Shown piece by piece: positions 48,198 to 59,580 of a DNA stretch of 64,000 nt; within the stretch, counting starts at the first letter, position 1; each line of letters begins with the position of its first letter. Under the pieces are notes generated by a model that was given only the letters and a program-made list of their open reading frames with translations, ran no database searches and was not told the origin of the DNA. Origin of the DNA: Pipra filicauda (lineage: Eukaryota > Chordata > Aves > Passeriformes > Pipridae); assembly GCF_003945595.2 (NCBI RefSeq), contig NW_024103452.1:4863260-4927259 (forward strand), in the 5' to 3' direction. Position numbers and translations under genes: made by a program.

Positions 48198-48676
48198 TGT
48201 ATTGATTTTGGCTGGAATAGAAATAATTTTGTTCATAGCAACTCCTACAGTACTATATCCCGAAATTGTGACCAAACAACACTGTTGTTTCATCTGCTGC
48301 TGTTATAGCACCTTTATGGCACCAAGGCCACCTCCGTTTCTCACACTGCACTGCCAGCGAGGAGGCTGAGGGTGAATGAGGAGCTGGGAGGGGACACAGC
48401 CAGGACAACTGCCCCCAGCTGACCAGAGGGAAATTCCATGTCCCATAACGTTGTGTCCATCAATAAAAGCTAGAAAGGACTTTTGCAGGTGGTGGGCTGG
48501 GCAACAGTGCACTAATGGGAAGAGATTACTTTTGTATCACTTGTTTTCCTTTTGGTTTCTATCTTGCTTTTTTAAGTCTCTTTATCTCATCCAATGAATT
48601 TCTCACTTTTGCCCTTCTGCCCTCTAAGTGAGGAGCTGTGTGGGGTTTAGCAGCTCACTGGGGCTCACCCACACCA
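48198..48676 (+). mobile_element. Avian ERV solo LTR, degraded third copy
   Basis: The third member of the LTR family, on +. It starts TGTATTGATTTTGGCTGGAATAG and continues with 'gctgggaggggacacagcc' near 48383, 'ccccagctgacc' near 48413 and a TATA-like caataaaag at 48461. It ends 'ctggggctcacccacacca'. At about 479 bp it is shorter than the 606-bp copy, so internal deletions are likely. I could not find a convincing flanking target duplication, which fits an older insertion or misplaced ends. No proviral interior is present. Confidence 0.75.
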
Positions 48677-49316
48677 GGGATATAAATATTTCCACTGATC
48701 AATAGGAGTATTCCGGTATTTGAGAATACTGATGTTGATTATGCTTATCATGCACAGCAAAAAATAAAATCACCTCCTTCTAATGATTGGAGTTTTTCAT
48801 AATCTTCATATTAGTACAAGGATTCATCATTATACATTATAATTGCCAAACAGATCTTATTCTACATTTAGCTGATTGTTTCCTGTTAAACATTTGCAAT
48901 ACTTCCAGGTCCTGCTGTGATGTTCCAGTGTCACAAAAGAGGGTAAATCACATCATATTTATTTATCTTCATAAAGGTTTTATACTTTTTCACCAAAAGA
49001 CTAAAGAAAGTGTCTCTTTTTGCTTTAACAGGTCAAAATGGAAGCTTTGAAAATTAGCACATCCACTCACCAAGTTGCCATTGTATTTGGTCCATAACAC
49101 ACACACAGATTAAGCTGAGTTGCTTTCTCCCATAACCAGCCTGACCTGAGGGATGTGAGGATGGACACCTTCACCCAACACAGACTATGATCCAGAGGCC
49201 TTCAGTTGGTGGAAAGAAAATTATCTCTGATCCTCTCACCTGAATAACAGAAATTTCAGCAGGCCAAACAGCACCCTAAACAGATGAACTGATGCCCAAA
49301 AACACTTGTGTGAGCT

Positions 49317-49332
49317 TCTCTCTCTCTCTCTC
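49317..49332. repeat. (TC)8 microsatellite
   Basis: Eight perfect TC units. Simple repeat. Confidence 0.85.
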
Positions 49333-49923
49333 CATTTTTGCCCCACACAACCACCCGTCCTATCCCTTACTTGAGGGATGGGTTCTGGTTAGACTGTCAC
49401 TAGCAGTGACATGTTAGCATTTTCTTCATACAGAAAAATACTCTGTCAAAAAGTTCCTACCAACCTTTGTGCAAAATCATCTTAAAAACATTGCGGAAAG
49501 CCGCTGCTAACCAATGAATGTTGATTAAGCACTCAAGTGGTTATTAATGTTATTATTACAGCTGCTGGTATTATGAAAGGATTATGTTAGTAATTTTTCA
49601 GGAAAACAGCATCTGCAGAAAATGCCTTCTTTGTGATCAGCCAGGAAAAACTCTCAACAGGTGTTAAAAATGGCATTCTACCATTTGCAGCACCTAACCT
49701 TGTCACTTTAAAGCCAATAAAATGTAATTACCTCATTGCAAAATTATGTAATGAATCAGAACTAAAATAGTTCACAGAAGGGAAAGGATTGACAATGGAT
49801 GGTCAAACTTTCTGTCTCTGTATATATCACTCTAATTTAGAATATCCCTCCCCATCTATTCACACATCCTGTAGGAAGTTCTCTGATGTCAGTCTACCTG
49901 ATTCATAGCTTATGTTCAAAGAT

Positions 49924-49997
49924 TCTGAACCAAAACCCACTGAAGCCCATGGGAAAACTAATTCTATGGAATTTCAGGGAGGTTTTGACCAAGCCTG
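49924..49997. mobile_element. Palindromic MITE-like relic
   Basis: The left arm 'ctgaaccaaaacccactgaag' with 'cccatggg' and the right arm 'ctatggaatttcaggg' with 'aggttttgaccaagcct' match, with substitutions, the foldback ATCCAAAGCCCATTGAAGTCAATGG...CCATTGACTTCAATGGGCTTTGGATCAGGCC known from birds and reptiles. Both arms are present, so this is close to a full-length copy. Confidence 0.55.
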
Positions 49998-50953
49998 GAA
50001 GTAAAAACCTGAGAGGTTTATTTCCAACAGCAAAAAGCACAAGCAAGTTCCCTGCGAACTTTCTTTTCTTTCTGTGCCCCTGCATGAAGGAATCTGGCCT
50101 GTTCAAGTACCTGTGCTATTGCTTATTTCTTTCTATTAACACAACCTTGTGTTTATTTTAATGTATCTGATTTTATCACTTATCCTTGTATCTCTTCACT
50201 TTATTCTCTTAAGATATGCCTTCAACAACCACAATTAATTCAGTGGCTGTGAATCAATGGAGAGTACTGCACCTTAACTGATCTAAAATTTCACTTGTGT
50301 GTCTTTGTTTCTCAGCAGCTCTCTTACAAGACTGACCTCTATACCCTCTGTCATGTGCAGAGATTTGGGAACGGAATGCTGTTACATGACCATCACACTG
50401 ATGTCTGTTTAACATTCAACGTTAATGAATTATGGTTATTCTTGACAATTATGCCAATTGAGATTTCTCCAGATTCTCTCTGAAAATATAATTTATAAAT
50501 TTAATAAATGTTTCTTTAAAGTTATACATTATTTGGTGGCACAACAAATCTGTTAGAGGAATTGCCTTTCAAAAATATAATGTAATGCACATTTTGTACC
50601 AGGAAAATCAATTGGAAGAGCATGTTGCTGATAAGGGACCCCTCCTAAATGGGATTAATAGCACCCTTCTATTTGAAAAGTGAGTTCTACATGCAAATAC
50701 ATATTTTTATTGAAGAATTGGTATAATAGAGAAGCAAGACCCACAGAGATCTTAACAAGTCTGTTATCAAAGCAAACTTGACTATTGTATTTACAAGCTG
50801 ATCTGTAGCCACTCCTGGAAATGATGACTAGAATACAAAACACTGAAAAATGTCTCCCAAAGTTGGCAATACATGTGCTATGCAATACTTGAGGGGGATG
50901 CGAGCAAGTGACATGATTCCAGCATATTGCAAAAGTGAAGTGATTAACTGCAC

Positions 50954-50969
50954 GATAATAATAATAATG
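50954..50969. repeat. (ATA)n microsatellite
   Basis: Five ATA/AAT units. Simple repeat. Confidence 0.8.
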
Positions 50970-51418
50970 TTCTTTTAATGCATCTTTCAAGGGTGTAATT
51001 ATAACTAGTATTACTAAAGTGCCAGCTGAGACTTATTATTCCTTGTACCATGTGCTATGCTATAGACACAATAAAAGAGAGCTACTTCATACTATTACAA
51101 TATCTGGATACATGTCATCCCCTTCATGTCTGTGTTTCTGTTTGTGTGGAAAAGGCACATGCTAAATGAAGGACTGTCATGAACTTTAACTAATTCCAGG
51201 ATCTGGAAACTAAGAGATCAAGGTTGTACTACAGAGCACACTTGCACTGCTGCAGAATAAAAGAGGGGTTTTTTCCAGCTCCATTCTTCATCTTTTACAG
51301 AGATTGAGCAAGTGTTAGTTTTCCTTTTTCCATCAAAGCAATTGTATGTTAATGTTCATTTTTCTAAAGCTTGAAAAGAAATGCTGTGAGATTAAAACCT
51401 AAATGCTTTCATATGTAA

Positions 51419-51467
51419 AAAAAAAAAAGGGAGAAAAAAAGAAGAAAAAAAATAAAAAAACTATCCA
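51419..51467. repeat. A-rich low-complexity tract
   Basis: A runs interrupted by short G and single T residues (agggagaaaaaaagaag). Low complexity, almost pure purine on +. Confidence 0.8.
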
Positions 51468-51503
51468 ACGGTCTGGTTAGTCAGCCAACAAATCCAGCTG
51501 GGG

Positions 51504-51588
51504 TGCCTGATCCTTCACTGTGTAAATGCTTCCAGTCCTACTGAAGGTAATAGCAACTCCTTCTGTGCCAACTGGGGATTCAGCCCAT
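51504..51588. mobile_element. MITE-like relic
   Basis: The order 'gcctgatccttcactg', 'ccagtcctactgaagg', 'gcaactccttctgtgcc' and 'ggggattcagccc' parallels the arms and core of the palindromic GGCCTGATCC...CATTGAAGTCAATGG repeat. It is diverged but collinear. Confidence 0.4.
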
Positions 51589-51878
51589 GAGGCCATAGAG
51601 CAAACAGGGTAAAAAAATCCCATCAAACTAAACATAATACATATAATTTAGACTACCTCTAAGGGCTCTCAAACTAATAAAATCTGAATTGAGAGCAAGG
51701 ACATAATTAGCTCTATTTGTGTCATATTTAATTTTATCAATGATGTGACTAATTGGCCCTTTTTCTATCTGTTTTCATTGTTTTCAGGCTCGACTCACTT
51801 CTCACTTGTACACATGCCAGGAGTTTGATGGCATTGCTGTTCTTTGGAGTTAACCTCTGCAGGAAAGAAACATTTCTG

Positions 51879-51968
51879 TATTTACACCAGCTCAGCTGAG
51901 AGCATAAGGATGGATATATCATTCCTTGCTGACCTGCTCCTACAGTCACTGAAGTCACTGGAAAATGA
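51879..51968. mobile_element. MITE-like relic
   Basis: The segments 'tatttacaccagctcagctg' with 'agagca' and 'gacctgctcctacagtcact' with 'gaagtcactgg' match the TTTACACCAGCTCAG and CCTGCTCCCATTGAAGTCAATGG modules of the palindromic amniote repeats. Confidence 0.45.
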
Positions 51969-52554
51969 AATATTAGACTACCAAACTATTTAAGTTTTTG
52001 CTTGTTTTTAAGTACTCTGAAATAAGCTTTACTTATTTTTCTATGCCCATAAGTTTTTTTCAATGGGTGGCCATAGTGAAATAGTAACAACTGTTAAATG
52101 TACCTGTCTGAAAAACAGGAAATTTCTTTTCTATGTTAAGATCATATTGCTCCCTTGAATTCACCATGCTTTTTCCGCCTCTCCTACTTTATAGTGTGTG
52201 TAAAATCCATACTCTATTTGAAAATTTGCCCCACCGTTGGTTTATGTTCCAGCATTCTGACAATAATGAAGAAATTATTGATAAATTTAGTCAGCATTCT
52301 TTTTACAAGTTAGATTGCTAAATTGCTTAGTAGACATTAATTTTGAATGTGAACTCTATAGAATCTTACTATATTTGATTTCACATAATATATATCATGC
52401 AGAAGAAACATAATATCCACTCATGAAACTGGCTTAAAGATTGATTGAAATATTATGTTGCACTATGTAGTATGGGTAAAATACAGTTAATTAAAGGAAA
52501 AGGTTAGGACTAAATGAAATATGAACTCATTGAGACCTAAAATTTTATATATAC

Positions 52555-52600
52555 AGAGCCTGATTCTAATTTACATGAGTTGATGCAAAATGTGAGTCAC
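52555..52600. mobile_element. MITE-like relic (one arm)
   Basis: The segment 'agagcctgattctaatttac' with 'atgagttgatgcaaaatgtg' resembles the GAGCCTGATTCTGATTTACACCAGTGTAAATC arm. Only one arm is visible. Confidence 0.35.
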
Positions 52601-55386
52601 ACGAAAACCAATCAAGCCACACCTCTAAAACAAGCATAACTGATAGGATTACTGCTTTTGTTGTCTTGAAATGAAAAGAAGGGCTGTAATCAAAACCAAA
52701 GAAAGAAATATGGTTACTGAAATTAAATTACTTCTGTACTTTTTTCTCTTAGTTTAACTACCATTGGATGTTGTTTCCAGTTCTGGTACTCGTGCTTTCA
52801 GAGTTTTTCAGAGAGCAAGCAAAGAGATGGAGAATATGATTTATAATATTAGAGTTTTGAATTCAATTCCAGATTTATCATGTGCACCATTAAGCACCTA
52901 ACGCAGGCATCTCCAGATTGGTAGTGGGTACTACAGAGTCCTTCTATAGTTACTAGTGGTCTTTCAGAGGAAAGAAAGAGTTATGTCCAGAGGGCAATAG
53001 TACCAACCTAAAATTAATCATCCAGTGGATGGAGTCTATACACCTAGAAAGTAATCAGAGACTGGTACCTATAAAAACATTATATTTTTGGGGCAGAAAA
53101 AAAAAGATAGAAGGACTATAAAACATATGGACAATAATGTTACAAAACTGATTAGTTGGAACTGGAGTTAGCAGAATTAAAATCAGTAATTCAGAAGTGA
53201 TAGTTAACTGTTGCAGCAACCTGGATTTTTTATCAAGTGTTCTAATTCTACTGTGAGTATTAGACTTGAAATAGGAATGAACTCAGAATGAATGAAATTC
53301 TATATCACATAAGTTTGGTTAAACAGCTTTATAATTGACTGTCACCAAGTTCTTTCCCTTCTTTCCAAATAATTAAAAATATACCTGTTCTGTACTTCTT
53401 TCCGGACATAAAACCATGCTGGAACCAGATGGGACCTCAACATGCATATTCTTTTGAGCCAGCAACAAATTCTGTTCTTAACACTTTTATTGTCTGTGCT
53501 ATTTAAATGCTAGATCCCATATACACATCATAGATGGCAAAACAGTGCAGAATTTTCAACACAGACTGCAGATATAGAAATAGCAATAATACCTACATTA
53601 ATTGCTATTTCTTTACAGCTGAAGTAGATTGCTGCTCTGTCTCTTAGTGCTGTGCTGGACACTGTACATAAGGCCTTGGAAGTTACTCTCTCAAGGTGGA
53701 GGTTCCCAGAGCATGGCACAGACCTGGCTTGGTGAATCCAAACCACCCACCTCATGGCATTTGGCTCCAGAATGTGTCCTGGAGTTGGCCCAGGGTACTG
53801 CTGTTCTCTGCCTGCTCTTGGCATCACATGGTATCACCTCACAGCATGAACCATACCAAGGATGATGTAAACCTGCCTCAAGAAAGAGGGAACCACAAGA
53901 GCCATCATTGAGCTGTATACTTTCCACACTCACCTGTTAAGAAAGTGCGTGCAAGCCCTAGACTTCCTCAAAAGAGTCATTTTCATGAAGCACCATTTTA
54001 GAAAGAAAAAAAAAACAAGGATATAAAGGCACTTCTTTAAAATAGATCATGAACAACACCACTAAAAATTGCTTTTACCCTAAAACAGTCTAGAGGTATA
54101 ACTCACATAAATCCATTATTTCTCATAGGCTTTCCAGTTTTGCTAACAAATCCAGTCCGGAGGTTGGTCTTTTACAAGACTGAATCAAAATCCACTCTGA
54201 AATTCTGTGTTCATAAACTTGGAATATATTTTAGCACTGTTTGTTTTGGGTTTTTGGGGGGGTTTTGGTGTCTTTTTTTTCAAAGTTTTCCAGCTTTATG
54301 TAAAGAGATTGACACTAAAAAATTATTTTCTGAAATGTCTCAATACTGATTTCCCAGCTTCTACAGTTCCGCTAATTAAAGGTAAATTAAATCCAACCAT
54401 GTCACCCAATTACATCCACATTGCCCATTTTATTACATGTGTCTAGGCTGACAGCATAAAGAATTGCCTTCAATAGAAGAAAAGCAAATTATTCTCTATT
54501 TAAACTGCTGGGATGGCATTTTAATTCTTTAACACTTGATAAGCACTTAACAGAAAAGGACAAAATTACCTTAAAGAATCAAACCTTCTGTTTTTCAATT
54601 GACTTCAGTAACATGAAGCTTTTTAATTAAGTACACCAGAGCAGTTTATTGCTTTAGCTGGTTCTCTGTACCTTTGAGTCTTCTAAAGTATAAAGCCTTT
54701 TATGTGGTAATAACATTCCATATAGGTTTTCAAACAGCATAAAGGTATTGCTTTAGCCCATTTATGCTTAGGTCTCTACATCTGCTAAGTAATTGCTTTT
54801 TTTCTTAAATGAAATATTAGAACGCTAGAGCATGTACTTTGTATGTATAGACACTGTGGATAGTGTATAATAAAACCATTCATGCTGTAATAATTAAAGC
54901 TGTGTCAGCATTTTCATTTCAAACTCCATTTTTCAAGTGTTTATAATTCAGCCATAAAAAATTGTCTTGGACTCTTTCCACTACATCTGAAGGCCAAGAA
55001 TATATATCCATAAAGAAGTTTACAAGTTTTGAACACTTGTTTTGCAGGTGTAGAACTGAAAAACAGTTTTGATTTACAAATGAAGTTTGACAAGTAGCCA
55101 CTGGCATTTTTAAACCCAAACAAATTCAAAACACTTGAGATTATCAGGTTCATAAACCCGTGCTTTCTGTGAGATTGTATTAATTGCTGCAAATGGGTGT
55201 TGTCATTCCTCATCAAATTTGTGATTGGTCATGAAAATGCTGGTAAATGCTAACAATAAGTAAACTTGTAGCCTACAAGATCTTAAATCTAATAATGTGA
55301 AGTGTGATTGACGTATTATGAATGCAAGTATATATACATTTAAACATTTGTAAAGGTGCTAAATAAAAACCGTATGTTAGATCCAT

Positions 55387-55420
55387 GCACTATGGAAGTC
55401 AGTGTGAATTTTGGCAGAGT
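55387..55420. mobile_element. Possible MITE-like relic
   Basis: The segment 'gcactatggaagtcagtgtg' with 'aattttggcagag' is close to the CATTGAAGTCAATGGGAGTTTTGCC core of the palindromic repeat. Confidence 0.35.
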
Positions 55421-57300
55421 TTTTTCTCTGGAGACAGCAATTATCTGTTTTTTCACAGGTCCAATCCAGCTTGGGCATCAGCTGTGTCTGCTCTCCCACA
55501 ATACCCTGTTAATGTGCCTTAAACTTGTGTGAGGGGAACCATTGCAGTGATAACAGAGTAGCTCACTTGACATATCATTAAATCTTTTTTCTGCTAAAAT
55601 AGCTGCCATGTAAGGTCACCTGGATGGAGTTCCTTGTAACGGGACAAATGATGAACCACAAGTAATTCCATGAAATAACAAACAGAGTTTGTTTAGCTTG
55701 GTATATCCTCGCCATGTCACCCATACACTCATCAGCTTGTGTATATTTGGCCTGTGAAGATGTGGAAGCACTGATCCATGGACCATCAAGCTTTGCTGGC
55801 ATGCTGTGTCCTTGCGGATGCGTAAGGAGCCCTGACAAATCTGTTCTCTGCGGTGTTGGCCATCTGTACAGCCTTCTCAAATCTCTATTTCATCAAAAGC
55901 AAATGAACGCCAGCTCTATTAAATTAAGGGTGGGTTTTTTTTCCCCACTAATAAAGTTGAAATTGTGATTATCTGTTACTTCTGTTGTATTGTAGCCTTC
56001 TCCATCCACACCATAATGCTGTATCACTTTTCAGCTATGCATTAACCAATGGAAGATTCGTTAGGGATGAGTCTTTGTCTCACTGATTAAAACAAACCAA
56101 AACCGTCTTTTCCCCACAGAGCAAAAGGCTCTACAAACCAGGCCCTTTCTGCTTATTGTTTGGCTCAGAGAGACATAAGTCTTCGTGTGGCAACTCTATG
56201 ATCCAAAACTTGACTATTATTTTTTTTTGCTTTCATCTTGATTCATGGGAAATATTATGAGAACTGTGTTTCAGCTGCTTAAGTGGTATTTTTAAAGCAT
56301 CATGCCCAGGATTGTGAGGTGAATTTGTGATAGGGCAGGTTGGACTAGGTAACCTTTTTGAGATAATGCTGAAAGACTCTATATGGGATAGAGGTGGTAC
56401 TGTTGGTGACATAATCATCTGTAACTCTTGTGTCCTTATAGAGAGCCTTTTGTCCTCTTCAAAATCTTTACTAGGAGAATAGGTATGTCAGGCACTGTTC
56501 TCATTCACTCAACTACAAGACTCACTTTGGAACAGGAATATACTCAGGCTTGCTAATAAACTATTTCTTTAAGAATTTTATAAAATAAGATTTAGAAAAA
56601 TAGGGATTTTCTTCCTCGCATTGCCACAGCATTGAAAAGAAAATCTGTTTGTGTGGATTCAGAGGGCCTATGATTTAAACCCAACATTATTAAAACTGTA
56701 CCATGTATCAGTGCCCCAGAGTTAAGGTTCTATTTGCGCTGTGAGAAAACCTACAAAGGCAAAAAAAGTTTCAGTAGAAACCACATTACCTTGTACAATG
56801 TCTATTTCTTTCATTTAATAATTTTAATGTAAATTTTGAGGGTAACACTAATGTTATTATACAGGTATGAGCCACATCTGTGACATGCACTACAAGAATT
56901 TGCTGTGCTGATATTTCAAAGACTGGTTTACATTCATGGAACTTTTAAAGTATTTGCACTCATCAGAAAACTAATTTTTGACCTCAGCCCTTCCTCTGTG
57001 CGTTACTGTTGGCCAATTTGTCCCAATTTTACAGGTTTTTTAATTTCGAAGTTGTCAGAGTAACAAAACGTGTAGCTGGTGTTACTTTAAAACCAATCCA
57101 AATAAAAATTGTGCCCTGCTGTTAACTCCAAGGAAGAAAATGAGATAACACCTGAGTTGAATTTAAAATAGTAAATCCAAAATAAGATCTGAGGAAAACC
57201 ACAAAATAATCCTATTTTTGTCTAGTCGAATATTTTTTTCACTCTTACATTTAAAGGAAAAAACATATGAAAAATAAATTATTCTGATTCATGGTTTCCT

Positions 57301-57346
57301 TACCACTGTTTTCTGAGGTTTTACACCAGAGTATAAGCTGCTGAAT
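57301..57346. mobile_element. Possible MITE-like relic
   Basis: The segment 'tctgaggttttacaccagag' with 'tataagctgctgaatc' resembles the TTTACACCAGAGTAA arm of the palindromic repeats. Short and diverged. Confidence 0.3.
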
Positions 57347-59549
57347 CAAACTCATAGTCATTGTGCATGGGATTTGTGCATATCATGGGGTTCATATATC
57401 TTTATCACCCTTTAAAGAACAGCAGTAAAAAAAACCCTGAAAGCCTTTCCCGTTAATCATTTCAAGTGAACTCACATTTTTAGAAGAAGGAGAGAGGCAC
57501 GTTGTTCTTAAAATGCACTCCTTTGCTGTTTGTTTTAATAACATTTGCACTTCAGTGCCTCATAGGGAAAAGAGGGTAGTATGAAGCTTAGCTCTAGAAA
57601 AGCATGATTTTCTATTTCTTCCTGAAATTTAACTTCCATTATTCCTGACTATTTGTACCTGCCGCCATCAGCATCTAAACTCCTTTGATGATCAACCTAC
57701 TAGTATTTATGAGAAAAAAAACCTTCACAAACTGGTACTAGAGTATCAGAATGATAAATCAGAATGACAGCATTATTTCATACAAGCACTTTTTGCGAAC
57801 ATCTGCAAGTCCATATATTAAAAGCAAAATTATCAACAATCAACAAATCAACACCTCTTTACTGTGATATCACTGAGTTAAATAAGTGAAAAGAACAGCT
57901 TCATGGTATTTTAATATTTTCATGTTGATATAGAGCAACAAGACACAAAATGCAATATTGTCTGAATACACCAGAAATTTTGAAAAATATTTATTTTTAT
58001 ACTTGAGGTGATTTAGTTTTAATATAGATATCAGCAAGAAATCTTATTGTATCCAGATTCCTAAAATATTTGTTTATCTTTAAATCAGATCTACTTGGTA
58101 TTAAGCCTTATTTAAAAAGTATGTGTCAGACATTCAGTACCAAAACCTAATTATCACTGGATTTAAGCTTTCTAGATCAAAGGTTTAGTTTCTGTGGCAG
58201 TACCTAAAATACCCTCTTAAGCAACAGCTCATGCATCAAATCAGCATTGATACTTACTCAAGGTAAGAAGAATGATAACTAAACTGTGTTCACTTCTACA
58301 TAAATTCACAGAAGCAACCAAGACTTAGGAAAGTAAAGTTTGTAAATCTGCAGTGTGTTGGTGTAAATAATTGGTGTGATTTTAATGTAAATAAAATTAG
58401 CAATGCTTGCTAACCAGACCTGCAGCACACCGGACTTAGCAGAACAAAGATCTGAACTGACTTAAAATTGATGCTTTATATGAAGAATAATAATACAGAT
58501 GAAAAGAAACTTTCATCAGTGATTGCTTATGGAAAATATTTTGGATTTGTGAAACATACATGGTTTGAGGTTTTCCTGTAACCCTAGCTAATGTCCTGGT
58601 AATCTTTTGATGCTCATCAGTAACACATTGTTATGCCTATAAGCACTTTTTCTACATCTTTTTCAGTTTAAGACTCATTAAATCTTTAGCAGCCATGAGT
58701 AATAGTATCAAAGAAGATAATATAGGATTCATTGTGTCATACAATACCTATAGCTTCCACTACACTAGCTAGTGGGAGTAAAATTAAAGCCTTCTGCTGA
58801 AAGTTATAGAAAGAAAAAAGATATGGTCAATATTTCTATCTTCAGTGAAGTTTTGTTAGTAAACATTGTGGTCAAATTATGTCTATTAACAAAATTTTCA
58901 AAATTAATACTGATTAATTAACAAACTCTTTATTATTGTAGTTTACTGAAGTATTAGACGCTATAAATTTGAAGTATAGCTGACAATTTGCCATTGGCTC
59001 TTGCTTGAACTTAAAATTGATATAATGAAAACCTCAAATGTCTTTGCCTAAATGAAGTCTCCTGGGGTTGTATTCATCCATTTAAACAAAAGGCTAATGA
59101 AAACAAACTTAGATCTAAACATTTGGGTGAATAATGTGTGCTTTAAAAACAGGGTATTTTTTTCAGATCCTGATTTTTTTTCTTTTTTTCTTTTTTTTCC
59201 ACACACCAAATTAATTGTGAAAGTGGATGGTATAATAATTACAGTAATGGACATATTGCTGTAAAATACACTGTCACCACTAATTAATATCAGAAATAAA
59301 CATTGCTGCTCAGCATATTGCTCCTTGCTCTTTTTTGAGTAAGGGTAATGACAATCGAGTTTATGCATAAACCTAAAACTTCACTTATGAGTTGTACCTG
59401 AGGTCAGAGTTAGGTTTCATAATATGGAAATGCCATATTTTTTCATGTTGAAATTACTTTAGGCACAGAGGGCATCATAGGAGGTCTTGAAAGACCCAAA
59501 GCTCCATTTCCAAGTGGGAAGAAAGGATAGGATGTAACATTTCTTGTGA

Positions 59550-59580
59550 GTATATGTGTGTATATGTGTGTGTGTATATA
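59550..59580. repeat. (TG)n/(TA)n microsatellite
   Basis: Alternating TG and TA dinucleotides (tatatgtgtgtatatgtgtg and onward). Simple repeat. Confidence 0.85.

Larger units (their letters stand above)
48677..51503. other. Unique noncoding DNA
   Basis: I see no gene. A (TC)n microsatellite (49317-49332) and a MITE relic are listed separately. The segment 49490-49770 is evenly composed, homeodomain-motif-rich DNA (ATTAAG, TTATTAAT, GTAATTAC) and could be a conserved noncoding element. Confidence 0.45.

Noticed and set aside
53528..53933. Overlapping 99-, 80-, 78- and 71-codon frames on both strands
   Set aside because: Four competing frames in one GC-richer segment indicate low stop density, not a gene.
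55578..55968. 100-codon frame on minus and 84-codon frame on +
   Set aside because: No family match and no splice context. The segment might be conserved noncoding DNA, but there is nothing to show it.
56310..56365. Possible CR1 3' end ('gggcaggttggactaggtaacc')
   Set aside because: Only about 25 bp resembles a CR1 3' phrase, with no tail octamers and no upstream CR1 sequence. Too weak to call.
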